This document shows positions 1 to 7,863 of a stretch of 29,047 nucleotides of DNA, piece after piece (position 1 is the first letter of the stretch; each line of letters opens with the position of its first letter). A model generated the notes under the pieces. The model saw nothing but the letters and a program-made list of their open reading frames with translations, searched no databases and had not been told where the DNA came from. Source of the DNA: CAYLXX01 sp964387955 (GTDB lineage Bacteria; Patescibacteriota; Microgenomatia; UBA1406; GWC2-37-13); the NCBI GenBank assembly GCA_964387955.1, contig CAYLXX010000011.1, positions 1 to 29,047 of the forward strand, given 5' to 3'. Made by a program: the position numbers and the translations under genes.

Positions 1-55
1 CGAACCCCTTTCCTCTGCTTGGAAAGCAGATATTAGGCCGTTTAACTAATCCCGC
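1..55 (-). tRNA. tRNA-Gly (anticodon TCC), 3' end cut by window edge
   Basis: Read on the minus strand, the 5' acceptor strand GCGGGAT starts at 55. The anticodon stem is TCTGC/GCAGA around the 7-nt loop TTTCCAA, which places TCC at positions 34-36. The sequence then runs through the variable region into GGGGTTCG, the start of the T arm, where the window ends. The 3' half of the T arm and the acceptor 3' strand lie outside, so CCA encoding cannot be judged. Confidence 0.9.
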
Positions 56-95
56 AGTAATAAGCTCTAATTATACCAAAATCAGAGGTAAATCG

Positions 96-1292
96 TTATT
101 GTGAGAAGATCTTTTTGACGGCTTTCGTCTGCAGATTCAATGTGTAATAACGTACAGTATTCTTAAGCGCGTCTTCATATCCTTCAACCATGATGTTATT
201 GTTGTCAACCCACCAAGTTCTGAATCCTTCATCGTAGGTAGTGTTAGATTTTGTATTGAGATCATATTTATGAACAACATATTTGGGATAACCTGGCTCA
301 AAAAAACCATCTCTTTTAATATAAATTAAAGAGTTTCCATCTGGTGAAAAAAGCGGCCATTGCATTTCTGCCCAAGCTCCAGCATCAATCGTTGTTCCTA
401 CTTCCTCAGGGAATGGAGCGTAAACGATACTCATGTCATTGGTAGGATCTTTTGAATAACTAAAAGCCCAATATTTCCCATTATCTCTAAACGTGTATTG
501 ACCGATACTACTTCTTGAAGGTTTGATATCGTTGTAGGTAGCTGTAAATGTGTTGGTATCAAAGAAAATTGATTTAACAGGATTCTGCACATCACCCCAA
601 TTAATAAAAGAGATAAGTCGGTCATTATCGACAAATTGTTCAATCGCCTTCAGAGGATATAAACCGATTGTTTCACCGGTATCGATATTGAACATATAAA
701 AACCACCCAATTTGTGTTTTGAAAATATTTCCGGCTTAGAATAATCGATCAATTCACCATTTTTACGATCTTCAACAGTATCGGCGCCTGCGTAATAAAT
801 AATTTTTTTGCTATTGGGAGACCAAGCAGTAATCCTACTTATTGCATCTGAGGTAATTGCTTTTTTAAGCAAGGTGTCATTGGACATTAACCACAATTGT
901 GAAGTTTTCTTATCTATTAAAGCCGTATATAACATATCTGGAGATACAAGGGGGCTATCTGTCCCTGTACCAGCAGTTTCTGACCCCCAAAGAGGCTCTT
1001 CCTCGACAGAAGAAAGCTGACTATTTTTGAATTGATAAATATAAAATTTCCGATTTTTTTGATCAATAAAAGCAAACCCCTGCGAGTTTGATATGGGTTT
1101 GACCCATGTTTTCTGAGTAGTTTGTTGAACAATTTGTTGGGAAATCGCTTGGGTATTTTGAACCTGTTTTTGGGTAGCACTTGGTTTAAAAACGAAATAT
1201 GTCAGTACGCTGGATAAAATTACGATAATTGTTACAAGAAAGGGGATGATTGGAAATGTCGATCCGCTTTTTTCAGTATCAGAGGGTGGCAT
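96..1292 (-). CDS. Membrane-anchored extracytoplasmic protein, probable beta-propeller (TolB/WD40-like)
   Basis: 398 aa from ATG 1292. The first ~15 residues are polar, followed by one hydrophobic span at ~16-38 and then a long extracytoplasmic part. That part has recurring blade-like stretches with SPDG, SPNSK and SPD turns (for example VSPDMLY, WSPNSKKIIYY, FSPDGNSLIYIKRDG), as in TolB-type WD40-like propellers. No enzyme motif is visible. The TTG six bases upstream (1298) keeps frame, but it lies inside a candidate -10 box, so ATG 1292 is preferred. It is the last gene of the minus-strand surface-glycan block, 30 nt after galE. A role in sensing or binding at the cell surface is inference only. 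Confidence 0.7.
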   Translation of the reverse strand: MPPSDTEKSGSTFPIIPFLVTIIVILSSVLTYFVFKPSATQKQVQNTQAISQQIVQQTTQKTWVKPISNSQGFAFIDQKNRKFYIYQFKNSQLSSVEEEPLWGSETAGTGTDSPLVSPDMLYTALIDKKTSQLWLMSNDTLLKKAITSDAISRITAWSPNSKKIIYYAGADTVEDRKNGELIDYSKPEIFSKHKLGGFYMFNIDTGETIGLYPLKAIEQFVDNDRLISFINWGDVQNPVKSIFFDTNTFTATYNDIKPSRSSIGQYTFRDNGKYWAFSYSKDPTNDMSIVYAPFPEEVGTTIDAGAWAEMQWPLFSPDGNSLIYIKRDGFFEPGYPKYVVHKYDLNTKSNTTYDEGFRTWWVDNNNIMVEGYEDALKNTVRYYTLNLQTKAVKKIFSQ

Positions 1293-1297
1293 ACTCA

Positions 1298-1326
1298 ATT
1301 TTCACACGCAAATTATTGCTTGTCAA
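1298..1326 (-). promoter_or_regulatory. Candidate promoter of the propeller-like gene
   Basis: Minus strand TTGACA (1326-1321, overlapping the galE stop), 17-bp spacer, weak -10 GAAAAT (1303-1298), then 5 nt to ATG 1292. The -35 is perfect and the -10 poor. The placement fits a leaderless transcript. Confidence 0.4.
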
Positions 1327-2318
1327 TGATGAGCCTGCTTCATGTGCCACCTGAAGGCTTCGGCGACAATTGCTTGAATATCAGTGTGGGTCGGATTCCA
1401 GCCGAGAATCTGTTTGGCTTTGGTGTTATCGGCATACAACATAGCAGTGTCGCCTGGTCGGCGGGGTTTCGTGACATAAGCTGCGTCCATACCTAATTTT
1501 TTAGCTTCTTCGATAATGGCTTTGGTTACTTCCAAAGTAGAATGTCCCGTGCCGGTACCAAGATTGAAAATATCTGATTTTTCCTGCTCAATAATGTATT
1601 TAAGAGCCAGGTGGTGAGCGCTGGCCAAGTCTGCATTATGCACATAGTCTCGTATGCCGCTTCCATCTGGGGTGTCATAATCAGTGCCTGTGACCTCGAT
1701 TGGCTTGCCTTCCAGAACCGCCTTGATTGCCAGAGGTATCAGATGTGTTTCGGGCTGATGATCTTCGCCATGATCTTCAGCTGCGCCACACGCATTAAAA
1801 TACCTTAAAATCGCATAATTGATGCCAAATATTTTGTGGTACCACTTGATAACTGTTTCTGTCATAACTTTGGTTTCGGCGTAGACGTTTTCGGGTTTAA
1901 TACTTTCTTCTTCTGTGATGGGTAATTTCTCAGGCGTACCGTACACTGCGGCAGTTGAGGAAAAAACAATATGCTTCACACCAGTTTGCCTCATCACCTC
2001 GAGTAAATTTAATGACGTATTAAAATTATGGTGAAAATAATTGTAGGGATCTTCCATTGATAAAGGGACAACAATTAAACCTGCAAAGTGGATCACGGCG
2101 TCAAATTTTTCAGCTTTAAAAATATCAAGCAATTTGTCTTTATCAAGCAAATCTACCTCAATAGATTTAGCAAACGTAGTTTCTTTATGGCCGGAGGCGA
2201 AATTGTCTAGTATGAACAGATTGTTAAAGCCTTTTTCCTGCAAATATTTGACCACAAAGGAGCCAATATAGCCGGCCCCGCCTGTGATGGCAATTTTGGT
2301 ATTGGTGTCAAAATTCAT
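1323..2318 (-). CDS. galE: UDP-glucose 4-epimerase
   Basis: 331 aa, the usual GalE length. It is an extended SDR that interconverts UDP-glucose and UDP-galactose with tightly bound NAD. The Rossmann motif GGAGYIG is at residues 13-19. The catalytic Ser/Thr region FSSTAAVYG is at 119-127, and the YxxxK pair is Y146/K150 (YAETK). A typical GalE stretch LRYFNACGA follows. Its stop is near the next gene, and it starts 8 nt after the EamA transporter stop. A perfect TATAAT sits 7 nt before ATG 2318, suggesting its own leaderless promoter inside the operon. In context it probably supplies a nucleotide sugar to the neighbouring glycosyltransferases. Related UDP-sugar epimerases are possible, but GalE is the best fit. 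Confidence 0.93.
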   Translation of the reverse strand: MNFDTNTKIAITGGAGYIGSFVVKYLQEKGFNNLFILDNFASGHKETTFAKSIEVDLLDKDKLLDIFKAEKFDAVIHFAGLIVVPLSMEDPYNYFHHNFNTSLNLLEVMRQTGVKHIVFSSTAAVYGTPEKLPITEEESIKPENVYAETKVMTETVIKWYHKIFGINYAILRYFNACGAAEDHGEDHQPETHLIPLAIKAVLEGKPIEVTGTDYDTPDGSGIRDYVHNADLASAHHLALKYIIEQEKSDIFNLGTGTGHSTLEVTKAIIEEAKKLGMDAAYVTKPRRPGDTAMLYADNTKAKQILGWNPTHTDIQAIVAEAFRWHMKQAHH

Positions 2319-2325
2319 ATAGTCA

Positions 2326-2331
2326 ATTATA
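2326..2331 (-). promoter_or_regulatory. -10 box for galE (leaderless)
   Basis: Perfect TATAAT on the minus strand, 7 nt before the galE ATG, overlapping the 3' end of the upstream transporter gene. No good -35 is seen at 17 bp (TCACAG). No SD precedes galE. Confidence 0.5.
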
Positions 2332-3241
2332 CCTTTTTACGGGCTAATCTGTGAAAAGGATGATAATGAAGCCTTCCTTCGCTGATAAATATGCCTCCAA
2401 AAACTAGTATTGAACCTATGATAAAAAATTGATCGGGGAATTCTCCCAGAAGGGGAGCGGCCACCAATATACCCACAATCGGGTCAGTATAGGTAAAAAT
2501 TCCCACTTCTTGTGCCGGAATCTTGGAAATCCCATAAAAATAGAGCCAATAGGCGATAGCTGACGAAAAAAATAAGCCAAAAATTATGCCCACTATACCA
2601 GGCAGACTAAGATCGGCAAAGCTCCATGTCTGCAGTTCAGTCAGCGCAAAGGGGAAAAACGATGCCGAAGCAATAACAAACGATAAATATGTCATCACGA
2701 GCGGCGGGATTTTTTTGGTTATTGGTTTGAAAATGAGGATCGATACAACCAGACTGATGGTTGATATGACATATAGTACGTTACCTTCAATTTGTTCGGC
2801 GAATCCATCAAGGCCATTTTTGGCTAGAATCGGAGAAATGATAAGTATCAATATGCCCAGAAATGACACCACTGTGCCCATAATTGTTTTCATCTTCAGT
2901 TTTTCTTTGAGAAAAAACCAGGCCGCCATGACCAGAAATAGGGGAGCGGCCGAGAGAATAATTGGCGCGTTGATGCTCTCGGTTTTTTGGAGCCCAAAAA
3001 AAAGTGAGCCGATGTGTATGGTAAATGCAAAAAGCGTGCCAACAACGATATATGACCAATCTTTCAGTGTTATATTCTCGAAGTGGTATTTTCGTATGAA
3101 AGGCAAAAATATAAAAGACGCTCCAAAAAACCTGACAAACAGAAGTATAAAAGGGGGGATATCGGTTAATGCATATTTAAAAATAGGCGAGGCTGCGCCC
3201 CAGATAATATTGGCAATAATCAGTGCAAGTACGGGATTCAT
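2327..3241 (-). CDS. EamA/DMT-superfamily transporter
   Basis: 304 aa, mostly hydrophobic, with about ten predicted membrane spans arranged as two EamA repeats. The N-terminal IIWGAASPIFKY and the repeat-end pattern APLLGEFPDQFFIIGSILVFGGIFIS are typical of drug/metabolite transporters. The C-terminus is short and basic (HRLARKKV). The family exports or exchanges many small molecules, including nucleotide sugars, so the substrate cannot be read from sequence. Position between a methyltransferase and galE suggests, but does not prove, a role in envelope or glycan supply. The start at 3241 is supported by a promoter placed exactly in the 14-nt gap after the upstream gene. Confidence 0.85.
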   Translation of the reverse strand: MNPVLALIIANIIWGAASPIFKYALTDIPPFILLFVRFFGASFIFLPFIRKYHFENITLKDWSYIVVGTLFAFTIHIGSLFFGLQKTESINAPIILSAAPLFLVMAAWFFLKEKLKMKTIMGTVVSFLGILILIISPILAKNGLDGFAEQIEGNVLYVISTISLVVSILIFKPITKKIPPLVMTYLSFVIASASFFPFALTELQTWSFADLSLPGIVGIIFGLFFSSAIAYWLYFYGISKIPAQEVGIFTYTDPIVGILVAAPLLGEFPDQFFIIGSILVFGGIFISEGRLHYHPFHRLARKKV

Positions 3242-3249
3242 GAATAATG

Positions 3250-3278
3250 ATTATATTAGTTTTTTCGGACTGCAACAA
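3250..3278 (-). promoter_or_regulatory. Internal promoter for the EamA transporter gene
   Basis: Minus strand TTGTTG (3278-3273), 17-bp spacer, perfect TATAAT (3255-3250), then 8 nt to ATG 3241. The -10 fills the 14-nt gap after the methyltransferase stop. A leaderless transcript is predicted. Confidence 0.5.
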
Positions 3279-4002
3279 TAAGTGTGAGACCAAAGGGCGT
3301 CCCACCAAGCAGTGATTCCAGACGTAACTCGCATTCAACCATAAATCTAAGAAGCTGAGGAATAAATCCGTTTTTGTACCGGAAACCTTCGGCAGGTGGT
3401 CGGCGCAGTATTTTTTCATATATAAAAAAAATTATCAGCCCGACGAAATTCCAATGCTTGATCGAGACAACATGACCATCTAGTTTCTGTAATTTTGGGA
3501 GAAGATAGTCCGCATCATATCTTCGATAATGACCCCATAGTTTATCTCTCTTTCCATATAAAAACGAGTGCGAAGGCACTGTGATGACCAGTAGTCCACC
3601 TGGCGCTACATACGACCACAGATTGTGTATGGCAAAATCATCATCCTCGATATGTTCAATCACATCGCTGGCCAAAACATAATCAAATTCAGGCTTACCT
3701 TTGAGTTTAGTAATATCTCCTTGTGTAATAGGAACTTCAGCCAAATGTGGGTTGTGCTTCATTAAGTCAACTAACTTTTTTTCTAGTTCTATGCCGGTGA
3801 CGCTAAAATTTTTCTCTTTAAAAAAACGTAAGAATAAGCCATTACCTGCTCCGACATCGAGCAATTTACCCGGAATTTTCATGATATTTTGGTGCAAAAA
3901 TCGAGCGAGATTATTAATGCGCAGATCGTAGCCTTCGGCTATAAGAATTTTCTGTTGAGTCTCCAGATCTGAGACCTTGTAGCTGCGAGATTGACCACTC
4001 AT
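3256..4002 (-). CDS. Class I SAM-dependent methyltransferase
   Basis: 248 aa. The SAM-binding glycine motif LLDVGAGNG is at ~47-55, followed by an acidic residue at the end of the second strand (TGIELEKK). The DYVLASDVIEHIEDDD segment is typical of Methyltransf_11/Methyltransf_23 enzymes, and VAPGGLLVITVP follows at motif III. The C-terminal part (VVSIKHWNFVGLIIFFIYEKILRR) is hydrophobic and may touch the membrane. Its start codon overlaps the glycosyltransferase stop by 4 nt (ATGA), so the two are translationally coupled. It probably methylates a glycan or lipid-linked intermediate made by the neighbours. The substrate is not determinable. Confidence 0.87.
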   Translation of the reverse strand: MSGQSRSYKVSDLETQQKILIAEGYDLRINNLARFLHQNIMKIPGKLLDVGAGNGLFLRFFKEKNFSVTGIELEKKLVDLMKHNPHLAEVPITQGDITKLKGKPEFDYVLASDVIEHIEDDDFAIHNLWSYVAPGGLLVITVPSHSFLYGKRDKLWGHYRRYDADYLLPKLQKLDGHVVSIKHWNFVGLIIFFIYEKILRRPPAEGFRYKNGFIPQLLRFMVECELRLESLLGGTPFGLTLIVAVRKN

Positions 4003-4898
4003 TTGTCCCGCCTTTTGTATAAATAAACAATCAGTTCACCCAAAATTCCCGTCATGATAATCTGTATGCCGACGATGACAAGAAACATTCCCAGTTGGAA
4101 CAATGGCCGCCTATACAAAAGCACATGAAAAAATACTCTCTCCATAATAAGCTCCAAAGTAATAAGTCCTCCTATGGCAAAAAAAATACCTCCAATCATG
4201 CCAAAAAAGTGCAGTGGACGCTCTGAGAATTGGTGTAAAAAATAGGCTGTAATCACGTCGATTAGACCTATAAATGCCTTGCCGACTCCAAATTTTGAAG
4301 TTCCATGGAGGCGGGGGCGGTTATCGACTGGGATTTCGGTGACTCTAAAGCCTTGGGTGAAAGCATCAAGCGGCAAAAACCTGAAGTTATTGGCATACAA
4401 AACAGTCTCCTCAAGCACCTCGCGTTTAAACGCTTTAAAACCGCAGTTGATATCTGTAAAAGGGGAGTGAGCAAATGTTTTAAGAAATTTATTGCCTAAA
4501 AGTGAGTACGTTTTTATCATCGAGTTGTGAGTTCTTGAAGTACGTACACCATTGACCAGATCATACCCTTCGTCGATTTTTTTTAAAAACTTGGTGATGT
4601 CTGCTGGATTATCCTGCAAATCAGCATCCATAAAAATAATAATTTCACCTGAAGAATGGTTGACTCCGCGAGACAGCGCTTCGCCTTTACCGAATCGTTT
4701 TCTGAGTTTCACGAGTTTAACGTGTTTATCTTTGTGAGCAAGAGTGTCAACAATCTGTTCGCTGCCATCAGTAGATCCATCATCGACAAAAACGATTTCA
4801 TGATCTTTTTTAATCGCCTGGAATTCAGAGGCCAATTCTTCATATAACGGATCTAAATTTTCTTGTTCATTAAAAAATGGAATAACAACAGATATCAT
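3999..4898 (-). CDS. GT2 glycosyltransferase with two C-terminal membrane helices (DPM1/GtrB/ArnC type)
   Basis: 299 aa. The GT-A nucleotide-sugar fold begins with SVVIPFFNEQENL. VDDGSTDGS is at ~38-46 and the metal-binding DAD (D91-D93, MDADLQDNPAD) follows. NCGFKAFKRE and the downstream region match polyprenyl-phosphate glycosyltransferases. Two spans lie at ~232-252 and ~266-294, ending in a basic tail (YKRRDK), as in GtrB and ArnC. The expected activity is transfer of a sugar to undecaprenyl phosphate on the cytoplasmic face. ATGA overlaps at both ends link it to the DUF2079 gene upstream and the methyltransferase downstream, so the three are probably co-translated. Confidence 0.9.
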   Translation of the reverse strand: MISVVIPFFNEQENLDPLYEELASEFQAIKKDHEIVFVDDGSTDGSEQIVDTLAHKDKHVKLVKLRKRFGKGEALSRGVNHSSGEIIIFMDADLQDNPADITKFLKKIDEGYDLVNGVRTSRTHNSMIKTYSLLGNKFLKTFAHSPFTDINCGFKAFKREVLEETVLYANNFRFLPLDAFTQGFRVTEIPVDNRPRLHGTSKFGVGKAFIGLIDVITAYFLHQFSERPLHFFGMIGGIFFAIGGLITLELIMERVFFHVLLYRRPLFQLGMFLVIVGIQIIMTGILGELIVYLYKRRDK

Positions 4899-6394
4899 AG
4901 TTTTTTATAGACAACGACGCCGTCTTTGTCAAAAATCTTGACAAATAGGGGATCGCTCATCAGTTTCTCGTAAACTGGTATGAGCTCGTCTTTCTCTGGA
5001 TAATTATATACCTCAGGCAGCCTGATGACAATATAATCAGATCGGGAGTAATTTTTACCGAAATTATAAAAATATCTGCGAGATGTGAAAATTGGCGCAA
5101 TTTGACTGCTAGCCGAAACTTTGATTTTTTCATCTTTCAAAAAATCAGCCCACATATTGATATCACGCTCTTCTGATCTGGGATTAAAAAAAGCGTATGT
5201 ATCTGCCTGAAAAGAGAAGGGGAGTGGCCCAATCCAGACGGCAAACACAACAGACATGAGAAAAACATACCCCGTGAGATACTTCCAAGCATTTTTGAAT
5301 TTAGTAAGTTTGGTGGCATTTCTGAGGCCATATATGGCCGAAATCACGATAAACGGAGTAATAACGGCTTGGTAATGATAGTAAATATTACGCATATTGT
5401 CGTTATTGGATAAAAGATTGATCGCAAACTCAGGCAGAGCAATAAGAAGCTTAAGGGGTGCTAGAAGCGATATAAAACCAAACGGTCCAAACATATACAG
5501 TAGGTAATCGCGGGTTGTTTCGTGGAAAACATTTTTGACCGACGTGATACCGTCATCATAGTACTTGAGTGCAAAGTGTTCGCTACCTCTAAAGTAGGGG
5601 ATAATTACCCAAATTGATAGTACAAACCAGACAAAGCTGACCATCATCACGATTGTCGTAAACTTAAGATTGTCAGGGTCGCGTCTCAACTCTCGTATGA
5701 TTTTTTTTACATGTTTAACTGATTTTGGCAATATGATTGTGTGACACAGCAGCGCATAACCACCAAAGAAAAAAGTCGTTAAGGCAACTTGCTCTTTGGT
5801 AAGAAGTGACAATGCCATAAATAATAAACTCCACCCAAATCTCCGTTTTAACCAAAAATAAAACATAAAAATCAGAAATGTCGTGGCGAGAGTAACTGCA
5901 TGAAACTCGAAAATGACTCCTTTACCTAAAGGAGGATAGAGAAGATACCCCAGGGCAAAAACAAGGGCGATAATTTTTTTAGATTGATGCTTAACAAAAG
6001 CATGCGTACCAATGCCGTACACGCCAAGCGCACCCAATCCCACGACAAAAGCTTGTATAAACAGTAATGTTTCGGGACCAGCATGAATCAGGTAAAAAGG
6101 CGCAAGCAGAGCTAGAAACAAATCATTGTGGATTGCCATACGCTTAAATTGACCCAATCCCATGGGATCGGTCATCTCCAGAAAGCGGCTGAAATCGAAG
6201 GTAGTGATGGCTTTATAGGTGTTATAAACCGTTTGGTTCATGATCCCCAAATCAAAATATGAAGCGTATATATGCTGGTAGCGGATGATGGTGTAGTAGG
6301 AGATATAACCGATGAAAAGCGAGATCGCTAGATAGAGTACTACTTCCACCCAGTTTTTGCTTAGCCAGTGGCGCATAAGACTATATTGTATCAT
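4895..6394 (-). CDS. DUF2079 multi-spanning membrane protein, possible GT-C-like glycosyltransferase
   Basis: 499 aa with about ten hydrophobic spans, the first at ~15-35. The early extracytoplasmic loop SYFDLGIMNQTVYNT, followed by MAIHNDLFLALLAPFYLI, is characteristic of DUF2079. The family resembles GT-C enzymes that use polyprenyl-phosphate sugars, but its activity is unproven. The last ~100 residues form a soluble domain with SEERDINMWADFL and a YIVIRLPEVYNYPEKDEL stretch. Start ATG 6394 overlaps the recombinase stop by 4 nt; an internal ATG seven codons in is possible. Next to a GtrB-type enzyme it is a reasonable candidate for using the lipid-linked sugar outside the membrane. Confidence 0.82.
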   Translation of the reverse strand: MIQYSLMRHWLSKNWVEVVLYLAISLFIGYISYYTIIRYQHIYASYFDLGIMNQTVYNTYKAITTFDFSRFLEMTDPMGLGQFKRMAIHNDLFLALLAPFYLIHAGPETLLFIQAFVVGLGALGVYGIGTHAFVKHQSKKIIALVFALGYLLYPPLGKGVIFEFHAVTLATTFLIFMFYFWLKRRFGWSLLFMALSLLTKEQVALTTFFFGGYALLCHTIILPKSVKHVKKIIRELRRDPDNLKFTTIVMMVSFVWFVLSIWVIIPYFRGSEHFALKYYDDGITSVKNVFHETTRDYLLYMFGPFGFISLLAPLKLLIALPEFAINLLSNNDNMRNIYYHYQAVITPFIVISAIYGLRNATKLTKFKNAWKYLTGYVFLMSVVFAVWIGPLPFSFQADTYAFFNPRSEERDINMWADFLKDEKIKVSASSQIAPIFTSRRYFYNFGKNYSRSDYIVIRLPEVYNYPEKDELIPVYEKLMSDPLFVKIFDKDGVVVYKKL

Positions 6395-7338
6395 TCACCT
6401 TTATTTCCTGAGTGGTACTTCTCGTGGATTTCCTTGAGACGTATGTTGGTGACATGGGTGTAAATCTGAGTGGTGGAAATATTCTTATGACCGAGCATTT
6501 CTTGCACTGATCGTAGATCTGCACCGTGCTGAAGTAGGTCGGTGGCATATGAGTGTCTGAGTACATGAGGACCAATACGGAACAATATGCCTGCTTTTTT
6601 GCGGTGTTTGTCAATCATCCGCTCAACCGAGCGCACAGATAAACGCGATCTTTCATCTGTTAAAACCTCCTCTTCACGAGGCCCTGAATATCTGATAAAA
6701 AGCGGTCGATAATTATCGCGGCGTAAGTTAAAAAATTTTTTGAGCCAATCTTTAGCCCGCTCTGATAAAAAAACTACCCGTGCTTTACCGCCTTTACCGA
6801 TCACCCCAAACTCACCGGTTTCAAAGTTGATTTGATCTCGGTTGAGACCGACAAGTTCTGAAACACGCAAGCCTGTGGAGAACAAAACTTCGAGGATGGC
6901 GCGATCGCGATGACCTCTAATATCTGAGGTGTCAACTGAAGCAAATAATCGTTCAAGTTCTTCAGGCTGCAAAAACTTGATGGCGCGATCGCTGCTTTTA
7001 CCTAGCTCAATCATCTCCGGAGGAATTACTTTCATTTTTTGTTTTAATAAATACCTAAAAAAAGATCGAAGAGCAACTAGGAAGTAATTTTGTGTTTGCC
7101 TTTTAAGCTCGCCTTTAAACTCATTTTTATATTGATTTGAGAGGTATAACCGAAACTCACGGATCATATTTTCGTCAATTTTTTCAACCGACATATCGAC
7201 ATCAGCTACATATTTTTTAAGTAGCCAGTTTTGAAAAAAGCCTAGATAATATCCGTACATCCGGACTGTGCGGCGAGAAAGATTTTTATCTAATTCGCAA
7301 TATTCAAGGAATCTCAAACGTGCTTCGTTGACTCCCAT
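6391..7338 (-). CDS. Tyrosine recombinase, XerC/XerD type
   Basis: 315 aa, usual for Xer proteins. The N-terminal SAM-like core-binding domain spans ~1-100 and the catalytic domain ~120-310. All catalytic residues are visible: R158 (LRVSE), a beta-hairpin lysine in GKGGK (~182-185), H258 and R261 (GPHVLRHSYA), H284 (LGHKNIS) and nucleophile Y293 (QIYTH). Bacteria use Xer pairs to resolve chromosome dimers at dif; some small genomes use one. Its stop overlaps the DUF2079 start (ATGA), an unusual neighbour for a chromosome-dimer resolvase. No dif-like site or inverted repeats flank the gene, so a phase-variation role is speculative. Confidence 0.9.
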   Translation of the reverse strand: MGVNEARLRFLEYCELDKNLSRRTVRMYGYYLGFFQNWLLKKYVADVDMSVEKIDENMIREFRLYLSNQYKNEFKGELKRQTQNYFLVALRSFFRYLLKQKMKVIPPEMIELGKSSDRAIKFLQPEELERLFASVDTSDIRGHRDRAILEVLFSTGLRVSELVGLNRDQINFETGEFGVIGKGGKARVVFLSERAKDWLKKFFNLRRDNYRPLFIRYSGPREEEVLTDERSRLSVRSVERMIDKHRKKAGILFRIGPHVLRHSYATDLLQHGADLRSVQEMLGHKNISTTQIYTHVTNIRLKEIHEKYHSGNKGE

Positions 7339-7344
7339 AGGTTT

Positions 7345-7350
7345 ATATTA
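7345..7350 (-). promoter_or_regulatory. -10 box for the xer gene (leaderless)
   Basis: Minus strand TAATAT ends 6 nt before ATG 7338. No convincing -35. No SD is present before the gene. Confidence 0.35.
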
Positions 7351-7357
7351 TCAAAAT

Positions 7358-7693
7358 TTACCTCAGATTAGGCGAGGTAAGTGAATTTAATATGTGGGAA
7401 TAATAATCCATAAACGCCTTATACGATAAAATCACAACAACTAGTGAAAGGACAGTGAGAATGATGGCTATAGTTCCAACAATTTTTGCTTTGGGATCTC
7501 TTTGACTGAGATATTTAAATGCCGGCGCTAGTCCAAAAGGTGGCAGAAAAAAACTCAGAGAATAAATACCAAGCTGTTTAAGTGGAGAAATAGATAGCGG
7601 TTGTTCGCGCAGTGTTTTCCCGCAGTTGGGACAATAATTCCAGGCTACTTGAATTGGCTGTTTACAAACTGGACAACTAGCAGATGGCTCCAT
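7358..7693 (-). CDS. Small zinc-ribbon membrane protein
   Basis: 111 aa. Two CxxC knuckles (C7/C10 and C21/C24, the second as YCPNCGK) form an N-terminal zinc-ribbon. Two hydrophobic spans follow at ~36-57 and ~70-93. This zinc_ribbon_2 plus membrane-helices layout is common in bacteria and has no assigned function. It lies 19 nt upstream of xer, with TAGACT 6 nt before its ATG, and begins just after tRNA-Leu, so it may be the first gene of the large minus-strand transcription unit. Confidence 0.75.
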   Translation of the reverse strand: MEPSASCPVCKQPIQVAWNYCPNCGKTLREQPLSISPLKQLGIYSLSFFLPPFGLAPAFKYLSQRDPKAKIVGTIAIILTVLSLVVVILSYKAFMDYYSHILNSLTSPNLR

Positions 7694-7699
7694 GTAGTT

Positions 7700-7705
7700 A
7701 GTCTA
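7700..7705 (-). promoter_or_regulatory. -10 box for the zinc-ribbon gene (leaderless)
   Basis: Minus strand TAGACT, 6 nt before ATG 7693, between the tRNA-Leu 3' end and the gene. The -35 position falls inside the tRNA and is poor. Confidence 0.35.
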
Positions 7706-7715
7706 ACAGAAAATG

Positions 7716-7799
7716 TGCCGGAGAAGGGACTTGAACCCCCACGTCCTTGCGGACACAGGATCCTAAATCCTGCGCGTCTGCCAATTCCGCCACTCCGGC
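7716..7799 (-). tRNA. tRNA-Leu (anticodon TAG)
   Basis: 84 nt. The acceptor stem GCCGGAG/CTCCGGC is perfect. Anticodon stem CAGGA/TCCTG encloses TTTAGGA, giving anticodon TAG for CUA-type Leu codons. A class II long variable arm (GTCCGCAAGGAC hairpin) and the T arm GGGGGTTCAAGTCCC follow. CCA is not encoded: after discriminator A (7716) the minus strand continues CATTTT. Confidence 0.96.
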
Positions 7800-7825
7800 T
7801 CACCTAAATTATATCAAAATTCCCC

Positions 7826-7854
7826 TTGACAGATCCTATAGGCCTTGCTAGATT
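7826..7854 (+). promoter_or_regulatory. Promoter of the 7864 gene
   Basis: Perfect TTGACA (7826-7831), 17-bp spacer, TAGATT (7849-7854), 9 nt to ATG 7864. The predicted transcript start is within about 3 nt of the ATG, so it is essentially leaderless. Confidence 0.6.
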
Positions 7855-7863
7855 GGGTAAAAC

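Noticed and set aside
2586..3281. 231-aa plus-strand open frame
   Set aside because: Shadow of the EamA transporter gene on the opposite strand; no family features.
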